From: an uncultured Opitutia bacterium
Lineage (GTDB): Bacteria; Verrucomicrobiota; Verrucomicrobiia; Opitutales; UBA953
Reading direction: 5' to 3'
Assembly: GCA_903921665.1 (NCBI GenBank)
Contig: CAIXQT010000191.1
Span: 1-13,105 of the forward strand
Length of the DNA: 13,105 nucleotides
The notes beneath the pieces are model-generated. The model did no database searches. It saw only the letters and a list, made by a program, of their open reading frames with translations, and was not told the origin of the DNA. The first letter of the stretch is position 1; the number at the start of each line of letters is the position of its first letter. Shown piece after piece: positions 6,178 to 13,105 of this stretch. Both the position numbers and the translations under genes were made by a program.

Positions 6178-8823
6178 TCAAAGCTCTTCGCTGACGGCGA
6201 ACTCGTCGTGACGGCCGCGGGCTTGGCTCCAGCGGGCCATGAGCTCATCGAGCGGCACAGGGCGGACCTTCTGGCCGAGGTTGTAGGCGCCGGCCTGCAG
6301 GCATGCCTTGATCTGGCTCCAGACCACGGCATACGAACGCGAGAACCGCAACGATTCGTCACGCAGCAGGCTCGAGACGTGGCAGCAGCCACCGACCTCG
6401 GTGACGATGAAACGGCCGGCCTTGAGATCTTCGACGGAAAGGGCGCGCAGGTCGAAACGGGCGAAGTGCAGACCGGGGAAACGCTTGGCGAAGGAGGTCA
6501 TCGCGGTATCGAGCTCCACCGTGATCAGGTCGTGGCGGTGAAGACAACGGGCGCCGTGACCGTAGCTGCCGGTGAGGTTGAGGGTCACTTTCTGTCCCGC
6601 CGGGATGACGCGATTCAGGTCGCGGGCGTGACACTGGATGAAGAGCTCGCCGCGGGAGACGGCGACTTCGTCGAGCCAGATGAGCTCCTCGAGGGTCTGT
6701 TCGCCGTCGCCCCGCACGGTGACGTCGCGCTTCTGGACGACCGCCATGATGCGGCCGTCGTCCTTCCCCGGATTACGACGCCAGACGACCTCGAACTCGA
6801 AACCGCTGATGAACTTCTGCAGGAGGAAATCCTCGGTCGCTCCGCAGACCAGACGCTCGAGCTGTTCCTGGGTATGGACGAAACGCAGGCCCGCACCGTC
6901 TTCCGCCACCTCGGGCTTGAAGACGACCGGAAAACCGTGGCAGGCCGCGAAGGCGGCCGCCTCCTTGACGCGCTCATCCTTGGGGTCCTCCAGGGAAAGC
7001 GCGAGGGTCGGACAGCAGCGGGAATCGCGCTGGAAAGGACGCAACAGCAGCGACTTCGAATCGCCGATGAAACCGCCGATGCGGCCGAAGGCCGGATTGG
7101 CCGAAGCGAAGGCGGTCAGATGGCGGTAGCGCGCGCAGAGGAACAGGATGCCGAGGCGGATCGGCAGGTACAGGACCGCGGCGGGCCAGAGCGAAGGCTG
7201 CAGGAAACCACGGACCTTCATCACGATCTGACGGCGACCGCGCCACGTCAGCGCCGGCACGACCCAGTGGGTGACGAAATGCAGGAGGAACAGGAAGCCG
7301 ATGATCACCCAGAGCGCGTTGCTCTTGAAGCGATAGAGTATCTCCATCGCCGCCGCGCCGTAGGTATAACCCAGCCACATCAGCGGAGGCGTCCAGATCA
7401 GCGCCGCCACGAGGAGCAGCAAGCCGAGCCGGAACGCGTTCAGCTTCATGATGCCCGCGGACACGAACGTGGGCACGCGACTGGCGGGGACGAAGCGGGA
7501 GCTGACCACGACAAGCATGCCCTTCGGCGTCGAGAACCAGCCGGCCCATTGATTGACCTTATGCTCCTTGATGAGCCATTTCAGCGGCGCCTTGCGGATG
7601 GCCTTATGGCCGAGGAAGCGCCCGATCGAATAGAGCACGGTGTCGCCGATGAAGATGCCGGCGGTACAAGCCGCGGCGGCGGACCAGAAATCGATGATGC
7701 CGACGGAGACCATCAGGCCGGACGCAAGGCAGGTGGGATCTTCCGCGACGAAGGTGCAGAGGATGATGATGAGGAGCAGGATCCAATAACGCGAACCGGA
7801 CGCGTGCGGGATCGGCGGATACTCCTTCGCCGGAGCCGCCAGGCGCGGACCGGATCCTTGCGGGATCTCCGCGTAGAATCCCTTGATCTTGCCGACGACC
7901 TCGGTGGTCGCACCGAAGGCCACGTCGCGGCCTCCGGCCAGGATCTCGAGCTTGGCCTGCGGCGCGAGCTTGGCGCTGTACTGGGCGGCTTCGACCGGCG
8001 TCAGCCAGTCGGCATCGCCATGGACCAGCAACAAAGGCTTGGTCCATTGGCTGAGGATCTTCTTCGAATCCGTCATGTCGGTATCGAAGACGGTCTTGGC
8101 GTAGTTGCGGTCGAGCGGGAGCAGGTCGACGGCGCCGAAGGACGGCGTGAGGCGGGTGAAGGCCCAGAAGCCGGCGCCCTGGAAACCGTAGACGATCTTG
8201 TTGACGAGCGGATTGCCGAGCAGTTCGAACTCCTGCGCCCCGGGCGAGGAAATCAGGGTCATGGAATTCACCCGATCCGGATGCGCCGAGGCGAGTTCCA
8301 GGGCGGCGACGCCGCCGTAACCCTGGCCGATCACGTGATACTGCCTGATGCCGTAATGCTCGACGAGGGCGGCGACGACTTCCGCATTGGCTTCCATCGA
8401 ATGGCTGGGGACTTCGCCGGAGCTGCTCCGGAAGCCGGGCATGAAAGGCTCGATGACCGAGATGTCAGGGTCGCGGGCAAGCTCTTCGCAAAACTGCGAA
8501 CCACGGGCGTCCCAAGGAATCCGGTGCAGGTAGACGACGACGGTCTTACGGAAGCGGGGCTGCACCTTCTCTTGCGCCTCTTCGGAGCCGAGGACGCCAT
8601 GGAGGCGAGCCCGGATCGGAATGGTATAGTCCAGTCGCTTGACCTTGTCGCCGACGTAGTCGAAAGCCGGGACCTGGATAGGCTCGCCTTCGGCGATGGT
8701 CTCGATCGAGCTGAAAAACGGAAACGCCGCGGACAGGGCGAGCAGCACCAGATACAGGGCAGCCAGCCACCATCGCCCCGGGACTCGCCCGAGGTTGCGC
8801 TTGCGCTCGGCTGAGGTAGGCAT
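6178..8823 (-). CDS. Three-part fusion: degenerate alpha/beta-hydrolase, DedA/VTT membrane domain, ATP-grasp domain (881 aa)
   Basis: An N-terminal membrane helix (17-38) is followed by an alpha/beta-hydrolase fold at about 88-318. Its nucleophile elbow reads GQGYGG (166-171), with Gly168 where Ser is expected. The acid D272 in HGDADWLTP is kept, but the His site reads GGRD (R299). The DedA/VTT domain (about 345-490) shows E361, GIFIGDTVLYSIGRFLG (389-405), SRFVPASRVPTFVSAG (442-457) and IWTPPLMWLGYTYG. Two more membrane helices follow near 504-522 and 545-563. The C-terminal ATP-grasp domain (about 590-850) has VVFKPE (K636), DGAGLRFV, LLQKFISGFEFEV, RGDGEQTLEEL, FARFDLRA and TEVGG (808-812), where E-x-N is usual. 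DedA proteins are linked to lipid translocation, and ATP-grasp enzymes form amide bonds from acyl-phosphates. The joint function is unknown; modification or transport of an envelope lipid or peptide is inference. GAGGGCGG precedes the ATG as a ribosome binding site. Confidence 0.85.
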   Translation of the reverse strand: MPTSAERKRNLGRVPGRWWLAALYLVLLALSAAFPFFSSIETIAEGEPIQVPAFDYVGDKVKRLDYTIPIRARLHGVLGSEEAQEKVQPRFRKTVVVYLHRIPWDARGSQFCEELARDPDISVIEPFMPGFRSSSGEVPSHSMEANAEVVAALVEHYGIRQYHVIGQGYGGVAALELASAHPDRVNSMTLISSPGAQEFELLGNPLVNKIVYGFQGAGFWAFTRLTPSFGAVDLLPLDRNYAKTVFDTDMTDSKKILSQWTKPLLLVHGDADWLTPVEAAQYSAKLAPQAKLEILAGGRDVAFGATTEVVGKIKGFYAEIPQGSGPRLAAPAKEYPPIPHASGSRYWILLLIIILCTFVAEDPTCLASGLMVSVGIIDFWSAAAACTAGIFIGDTVLYSIGRFLGHKAIRKAPLKWLIKEHKVNQWAGWFSTPKGMLVVVSSRFVPASRVPTFVSAGIMKLNAFRLGLLLLVAALIWTPPLMWLGYTYGAAAMEILYRFKSNALWVIIGFLFLLHFVTHWVVPALTWRGRRQIVMKVRGFLQPSLWPAAVLYLPIRLGILFLCARYRHLTAFASANPAFGRIGGFIGDSKSLLLRPFQRDSRCCPTLALSLEDPKDERVKEAAAFAACHGFPVVFKPEVAEDGAGLRFVHTQEQLERLVCGATEDFLLQKFISGFEFEVVWRRNPGKDDGRIMAVVQKRDVTVRGDGEQTLEELIWLDEVAVSRGELFIQCHARDLNRVIPAGQKVTLNLTGSYGHGARCLHRHDLITVELDTAMTSFAKRFPGLHFARFDLRALSVEDLKAGRFIVTEVGGCCHVSSLLRDESLRFSRSYAVVWSQIKACLQAGAYNLGQKVRPVPLDELMARWSQARGRHDEFAVSEEL

Positions 8824-8937
8824 CCGCCCTCAATCAAAGGTGAGCAACCCCCTTGAGCAAGACGGGAAGGGAGAATACTCACGATTGGCGGATTTATGGC
8901 TTCCTTAGCGGGGCCAACCCCACTTGTCTTAGCCTAA
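8824..8937. promoter_or_regulatory. Divergent control region between fusion gene and apaG operon
   Basis: These 114 bases separate two divergent genes and are visibly more AT-rich than their flanks. Small symmetric elements are present: GGGG-CCAA-CCCC (8910-8921) and CTTAG-C-CTAAG (8928-8938), the latter touching the GTG start of apaG. CACTT (8921-8925) can also pair with AAGTG (8936-8940), which would put the apaG start inside a hairpin. TTGAGC (8853-8858), followed by AATACT after 15 bases, is a weak plus-strand promoter candidate. On the minus strand GAGGGCGG lies just before the fusion gene ATG. Confidence 0.35.
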
Positions 8938-9327
8938 GTGCAATCCACCGGAAAGGAACTCCCAGGCCTCAGGGTCACCGTCGACAAGGTGGTCCATCAT
9001 CGGGATGCGAACTTCCCGCCCGAAACGCCGCACGCCTTCGTCTACTTCCTGACCATCAGCAACCTCTCGCAGGAGACGGTCAGGCTGCTGGGGCGGAAAT
9101 GGATCATGCGCTCCCCGGACGGGACCATGGACATCGTCGAAGGCGATGGCATCGTCGGCGAGACCCCCACCCTCCCCCCGGGCGAGAAGTTCTCCTATAA
9201 CAGCTACCACCTCGCCGGCGGACCGACCACGGCCGAGGGTTCCTTCCACGGCACCACCCAATCGGGCGAACGCGTCTTCACGCGCATCCCGGTCTTCGCC
9301 ATGACCCCTCCTTCCGACCCTTCCTGA
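8938..9327 (+). CDS. apaG: ApaG domain protein
   Basis: The 129 residues form a single ApaG (DUF525) domain, a fibronectin-III-like beta sandwich. Recognisable family segments are YFLTISNLSQETVRLLGRKW (41-60), the IVEGDGIVGETPTLPPGEKF stretch and SYNSYHLAGGPTTAEGSF. They correspond to the family pattern 'Y.v.I.N.....qLl.RhW.i.d..G....V.G.GVVGe.P.L.pGe.f.Ytsg'. In other bacteria ApaG is linked by gene order to ApaH (Np4N hydrolase) and KsgA, and it is also annotated as affecting Co/Mg efflux. Its biochemical activity is not settled. The start is GTG 8938; no ATG fits before the domain and no Shine-Dalgarno sequence is seen. Its TGA shares one base with the ATG of the next gene, implying coupled translation. 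Confidence 0.93.
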   Translation: MQSTGKELPGLRVTVDKVVHHRDANFPPETPHAFVYFLTISNLSQETVRLLGRKWIMRSPDGTMDIVEGDGIVGETPTLPPGEKFSYNSYHLAGGPTTAEGSFHGTTQSGERVFTRIPVFAMTPPSDPS

Positions 9328-10685
9328 TGCGACTTACCGACCTGAACTCCGGCCGTGAGATCGGCGCCAACTGCATGCTCGCCGAATTCGGCGGCCTGCG
9401 GTTGGTGATCGACTGCGGCCTCCACCCCAAGCTCGACGGCCGCAAGGCGCTGCCGCAGATCGACAAGATCCAAGGCAATGTCGACGGCGTGATCCTGACC
9501 CATTGCCACCTGGACCACCTCGGCTCGCTGCCGCTGCTCCTGAAGCAGCACCCGTCTTCCCGCGTCTACGCCTCCGCCGCGACCACCCTCTTCGTCCGCC
9601 GTCTGCTCAGCAACTCCATCCAGGTGATGAAGCGCCAGCGCGAAGAGACCGGCAACCAAGACTACCCTCTCTACGTCGAGACCGACGTCGAGCGCGTCGA
9701 GCACGCCCTCGCCGCGGTGCCCATCGCCAATCCGCGCATCATCGGCCGCGGCGGCGAGGAAGTCGCCCTCACCATGCACCTCGCGGGCCACGTGGCCGGC
9801 GCCGTGGGCTGCCTGATCGAACACCGCAAGAAAAAGCACTTCTTCACGGGTGACGTCCATTTCAAGGCCCAACGTACGGTCGCCGCCGCCAACTTCCCGC
9901 GTACGCCGGTCGACACGCTGGTGATGGAATGTACGCGCGGCGCCACGACCACGGTCCCGGACTTCGACCGCGGCAAGGAAGAGCAACGCCTGATCAAGGC
10001 CGTCAACGCGGTCTGCGACGACGGAGGCTCGGTGCTCCTGCCGGCCTTCGCGTTCGGCCGCATGCAGGAGATCCTGCTCCTCCTCCAGGAGGCCGCCGAC
10101 GCGGGCAACCTCGCCGACGTGCCGATCTTCTGCTCGGGCTTAGGCATGGACCTCTGCGATTACCTCGACGCCGCCAGCAAGAAGACGAAGCAGGTGAAGT
10201 TCAGCCGCCAGGTCCTCCGCGACCTCGGCATCCTGCCGCTCTCCCGCAAGTATACGCAGCCCGGCAAGAACATGCCTGAGCGCGGCATCTACCTGCTCTC
10301 GAGCGGCATGCTCGTCGAGAAGACGCCGGCTTGGCGCGTCGCGGCCAACATGCTCGACCATGAGGAGAACGCGGTCTTCTTCGTCGGCTACTGCGACCCG
10401 GAGACCCCGGGCGGCGAACTGATCGGCATGAACCCGGGCGGCGAATTCAAATTCAAGTCGCTCGACCACACCTCGACCCTGCGCGCCAAGGTCGAACGCT
10501 TCCATCTGAGCGGCCACGCCGACCGCGAGGAGCTCCTGGACTTCGCGAAAGCCCTGGCCCCGAAGGATATCGTCCTGACCCACGGCGATCCGCCCGCGCG
10601 CGCCTGGATGAAGGAGACCCTCGCGGCCGCGATGCCCGGCACGCGCGTGCACGACCCCGAACCGGGCGTCCCCCTCGAGCTGTGA
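9327..10685 (+). CDS. Beta-CASP metallo-beta-lactamase ribonuclease
   Basis: This is a predicted zinc-dependent nuclease of the CPSF73/RNase J superfamily and of the 'MBL-fold RNA exonuclease' type. All motifs are visible in 452 residues: THCHLDHLG (H59, H61, D63, H64), GHVAGAVG with H154, FTGDVHF with D176, then the beta-CASP motifs A (MECTRG, E201), B (HLSGHADREE, H397) and C (LTHGDP, H419). The GMLVEKTPAW segment (327-336) corresponds to the 'sGM...G....' region of the family. Motif A is usually ESTYG; here it is ECTRG. There is no KH domain, unlike archaeal CPSF relatives, and no RNase J C-terminal domain. The substrate is unknown, but processing or decay of RNA is the family's usual role. 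It overlaps apaG by one base and the amidase gene by four. Confidence 0.93.
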   Translation: MRLTDLNSGREIGANCMLAEFGGLRLVIDCGLHPKLDGRKALPQIDKIQGNVDGVILTHCHLDHLGSLPLLLKQHPSSRVYASAATTLFVRRLLSNSIQVMKRQREETGNQDYPLYVETDVERVEHALAAVPIANPRIIGRGGEEVALTMHLAGHVAGAVGCLIEHRKKKHFFTGDVHFKAQRTVAAANFPRTPVDTLVMECTRGATTTVPDFDRGKEEQRLIKAVNAVCDDGGSVLLPAFAFGRMQEILLLLQEAADAGNLADVPIFCSGLGMDLCDYLDAASKKTKQVKFSRQVLRDLGILPLSRKYTQPGKNMPERGIYLLSSGMLVEKTPAWRVAANMLDHEENAVFFVGYCDPETPGGELIGMNPGGEFKFKSLDHTSTLRAKVERFHLSGHADREELLDFAKALAPKDIVLTHGDPPARAWMKETLAAAMPGTRVHDPEPGVPLEL

Positions 10686-11959
10686 GCCTGCTGCCGCAGT
10701 CCGTCGAAGATTGGCGTGAGTTCACCCTCACGCGCGGTCCTCGTATGGCGGCGGAAGCATTTCTCATCAAACTCGGCGCGCTGAGCGGCGACGAACAACG
10801 CGCGGCGCTGTGCGGCCTGCCCGACGTCGCCACGCTGACCCGGCGCTTCGAAGCCGCTTGGCCGCGGCGCGAAGCCGCCCTCGGCGGCGTCCCCTTCCTT
10901 ACCAAGGACCTCTACTTCCGCGCCGGCGAACCGACCTACGCCGGCTCGACGTTCCTGCCCGAAGAAATCGGGGCAGCCCGCGCGACGTCGTCATTGCCGG
11001 AGGCCTTCGAAATGGACGCCGGCGCGATCGAGTGCGGACGGACGCAGCTCAACGAATTCGCCTTTGGCCTGACGGGCGAGAACCCCCACTTCGGCGACTG
11101 CCCTCATCCGGAACGCCCGGAACTGCTCGCCGGCGGGTCCAGCTCCGGCTCGGCCTTCGCCGTCGCCCGCGGCCTGGTGCCCTTCGCGCTCGCGACGGAT
11201 ACCGCCGGCTCGATCCGCGTGCCCTGCGGCTACTGCGGCGTCTGGGGGCTGCGCCTTTCGCCCGACGTCGCTCCGATCGGCGACCTCTTCCCGCTTTCAC
11301 CCGGGTACGACGCCCAAGGCTGGATCACGCGCACGGCCAAGGATCTCCGCCAGGTGTCCGCCGCCGTCCTCGGCGAAGCCCCGCCAGCCGGGGCCGGCCT
11401 CTGGGCCGGCGACCTCGGCCTCGGCATCCCTTCCGAAGACCTTGCCGCCATGCGGGCGGTGGCGCTGAAGGCTGGCGCGCAGGAAGACCTCGCCGCCACG
11501 ACGTTACTGCGACTGGCCCTCACCGACGCCGCCGACGCCTACCCGACGCTCGGCGGCCATGCGGCCGCCCGCGTGCACGCAGGCTGGCTCGAACGCCGGC
11601 GCGCCGACTACGATCCGGTCGTCTGGGAACGCCTCGATGTCGGCCGACGCCGCACGTACGAGGAACTCCGCGCGGCCGAAGCCGTCCGCGCCCGCGTGAT
11701 CGACGCTTTCCAGGCCATCTTCCGCCGCCATCACTTCATCGCGCTGCCCGCGACCTTCGGCGGCGCGGTGCGCAAGGCGGACTCGGATGCCGCACACCGC
11801 CGCCGACTGCTGGCGCTCAACGCGCCGGCTTCGCTGGCCGGGCTCCCCGTCGTCGCCGCGCCCGCGCGCCTGCCGAACGGCCTCACGGCTGGCGTGCAGT
11901 TCCTCTTTCCCGACATGGCGAACTTCGGCTGGGATTCGATCCTCGGCCGGCTCGCCTGA
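10682..11959 (+). CDS. Amidase signature family hydrolase
   Basis: It belongs to the Ser-cisSer-Lys amidase family, which includes GatA, fatty acid amide hydrolase and allophanate hydrolase. The catalytic set is intact: K75 in VPFLTKDLYF, cis-Ser S154 in LAGGSSSGSAFAVARG, and nucleophile S177 in ATDTAGSIRVP. The segment ECGRTQLNEFAFGLTGENPH (117-136) is the GatA-like substrate region. At 425 residues it is somewhat shorter than true GatA (about 480), and no gatB or gatC lies nearby, so a tRNA amidotransferase role is unlikely. The substrate cannot be read from the sequence. The start is GTG 10682, whose bases GTGA overlap the stop of the nuclease gene, a classic coupled arrangement. The usual DTGGS is DTAGS here. 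The TGA is followed immediately by the opposing rpoN stop. Confidence 0.92.
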   Translation: MSLLPQSVEDWREFTLTRGPRMAAEAFLIKLGALSGDEQRAALCGLPDVATLTRRFEAAWPRREAALGGVPFLTKDLYFRAGEPTYAGSTFLPEEIGAARATSSLPEAFEMDAGAIECGRTQLNEFAFGLTGENPHFGDCPHPERPELLAGGSSSGSAFAVARGLVPFALATDTAGSIRVPCGYCGVWGLRLSPDVAPIGDLFPLSPGYDAQGWITRTAKDLRQVSAAVLGEAPPAGAGLWAGDLGLGIPSEDLAAMRAVALKAGAQEDLAATTLLRLALTDAADAYPTLGGHAAARVHAGWLERRRADYDPVVWERLDVGRRRTYEELRAAEAVRARVIDAFQAIFRRHHFIALPATFGGAVRKADSDAAHRRRLLALNAPASLAGLPVVAAPARLPNGLTAGVQFLFPDMANFGWDSILGRLA

Positions 11960-13105
11960 TCAGAGGCGCTTGCGGCGCATGTGCGCCGAAGGCTGGCCCA
12001 GCGCCTCGCGATACTTCGCGACGGTGCGGCGGGCGATCTGGACGCCACGCTTGCGCAACTCCGCCGTGATGGCCTCGTCGGCCAGCGGCTCGGCGGGATT
12101 CTCGCGCGCCAGGATGTCGGCGATCAGCTCCTGGACGCCTTCCTGGGCTACGGTGCCGCCGTCGGAAGTCGCGACGCCGGAAGTGAAGAACCAGCGGAAC
12201 TCGCGCAAGCCATGCGGCGTCAGCATCCACTTGCTGGCGGCGGCGCGCCCGACCGTGGTCTCATGGACGCCCATCTCTTTGGCGACGTCGGTCATGGTCA
12301 GCGGACGGAGCTTGGCCGGGCCGTGCTCGAAGAAGTCGGCCTGACGCTCGACGATGATGTGCGCGAGCTTCTCGATGGTGCGCTGGCGTTCCTCGATGGC
12401 GCCGATGAGGAACTTGCCCTGCCGCATGCGCTCGAGGATGTAGGCCCGTTCTTTGTCTCCGAGCGCCTGACCGGCGAGCATATCCTTATAGGCGGGTACG
12501 AGGCGGAGCTTAGGGACGTGGCGGTCATCCATGATGACCTTCCACTTGCCGTCGTCGCCGAGCTCGACCGTGGCGTCGGGCGTGACGACGCGGTTGTCAT
12601 CGCGGGCGAAACGGCGGGCGGGCACGGTCTCGAGCTTGGCGAGCTCGGCCAGGGCCTCCCGGATGTCATCGAGCTCCACGTCGAGGACGCGGGCGCACTC
12701 CTCGAGCCGGCGGCCCATCATGGGCTCCCAGCAATCGGTGATGAGGCGGGCCGCGGTGGAAAGCCTGCGGCCGCGCAGACGCAGTTGGGCGAGGAAACAT
12801 TCCCGCAGGTCGCGGGCGCCGATGCCGGGCGGATCGAAGGCCATCAGCAGCGTGTGCGCCGTCATGACCGCCTCGTAAGGCTGGCCGGAACGCAGCGCCA
12901 CGGTGGAAAGGTCTTCTTCGACGAAGCCGCGCTCATCGAGCGAGGCGATCAGCAGCTTGAGCGCCTCTTGCACGGCCGGATCGTCAGTCGCGGTCCGGGC
13001 TTGGTCGGCCAGGTGCTCAGAGAGCGAAGCCTCGCCCGTCGCCGACTCCATCATATGCCGACGACGTTCCTCGTCCTCCTGGGTGTAGCCCTGGGAACGG
13101 ATCTC
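11960..13105 (-). CDS. rpoN: RNA polymerase sigma-54 factor (RpoN), N-terminus beyond the window
   Basis: Sigma-54 directs RNA polymerase to -24/-12 promoters and needs AAA+ activators. The frame is open to the right edge (381 codons visible), so the true start lies outside. The first visible ATG (13054) is internal, because it is preceded by in-frame QGYTQEDEERRRH and lacks region I. Visible parts are the SLSEHLADQ start of the core-binding domain, DPPGIGARDLRECFLAQL, KPA-type DNA-binding residues, the helix-turn-helix around TMTDVAKEMGVHETTVGRA, WMLTPHGLREFRWFF, and the RpoN box ARRTVAKYREALG near the C-terminus, ending PSAHMRRKRL. About 90-100 N-terminal residues, including the activator-responsive region I, should be missing compared with the usual 470-500. 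Its stop abuts the amidase stop with no gap. Confidence 0.95.
   Translation of the reverse strand, partial: EIRSQGYTQEDEERRRHMMESATGEASLSEHLADQARTATDDPAVQEALKLLIASLDERGFVEEDLSTVALRSGQPYEAVMTAHTLLMAFDPPGIGARDLRECFLAQLRLRGRRLSTAARLITDCWEPMMGRRLEECARVLDVELDDIREALAELAKLETVPARRFARDDNRVVTPDATVELGDDGKWKVIMDDRHVPKLRLVPAYKDMLAGQALGDKERAYILERMRQGKFLIGAIEERQRTIEKLAHIIVERQADFFEHGPAKLRPLTMTDVAKEMGVHETTVGRAAASKWMLTPHGLREFRWFFTSGVATSDGGTVAQEGVQELIADILARENPAEPLADEAITAELRKRGVQIARRTVAKYREALGQPSAHMRRKRL

Noticed and set aside
6208..8814. 868-codon open frame on the plus strand opposite the fusion gene
   Set aside because: The minus-strand product has membrane helices and three recognisable domains. The plus-strand product is a charged Glu/Arg/Asp/Gly-rich sequence with no motif, a codon-bias shadow.
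10682..11959. Amidase as GatA of the tRNA amidotransferase
   Set aside because: The catalytic motifs fit the wider amidase family, but the protein is short for GatA and no gatB or gatC is nearby.
11960..13054. rpoN as a complete short gene starting at 13054
   Set aside because: The frame continues without a stop to the right edge, and a start at 13054 would remove region I and part of the core-binding domain, so this Met is internal.

Overview
The window is GC-rich and densely coded. It looks chromosomal and bacterial. The protein set (a Gly/Arg-tailed protein, a HisI with an NCEQN metal site, a DedA/ATP-grasp fusion, a beta-CASP nuclease next to ApaG, and a sigma-54 factor) fits a Verrucomicrobiota, Opitutales-like genome. 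That placement is inferred from recalled family resemblance, not from a search. I see no insertion sequence, phage gene, tRNA, rRNA or CRISPR array.

Layout. At 1-157 is the Gly/Arg-rich tail of a truncated gene (+), followed by a strong intrinsic terminator. At 297-2036 are two consecutive genes (+) for exported or membrane-anchored proteins of unknown function. hisI (2040-2447, -) converges on them and is divergent from a transketolase gene (2524-4518, +), which ends in a perfect 11-bp terminator hairpin. A secreted, probable beta-propeller protein (4576-5490, -) is divergent from ruvC (5581-6177, +). An 881-residue fusion protein (6178-8823, -) is divergent from a tightly overlapping three-gene operon (+): apaG, a beta-CASP metallo-beta-lactamase nuclease and an amidase (8938-11959). 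The sigma-54 gene rpoN (-) converges on the amidase and runs off the right edge.

How the genes relate. Most are housekeeping genes: pentose phosphate or Calvin-type sugar exchange, histidine synthesis, Holliday junction resolution and sigma-54 transcription. The standout is the 881-residue protein. It joins an alpha/beta-hydrolase fold without its nucleophile and histidine, a DedA/VTT membrane domain, and a C-terminal ATP-grasp domain with an altered metal motif. The second item of interest is the apaG/beta-CASP/amidase operon, whose overlaps suggest translational coupling and possibly a shared role in RNA metabolism. In two convergent pairs the stop codons abut with no gap.
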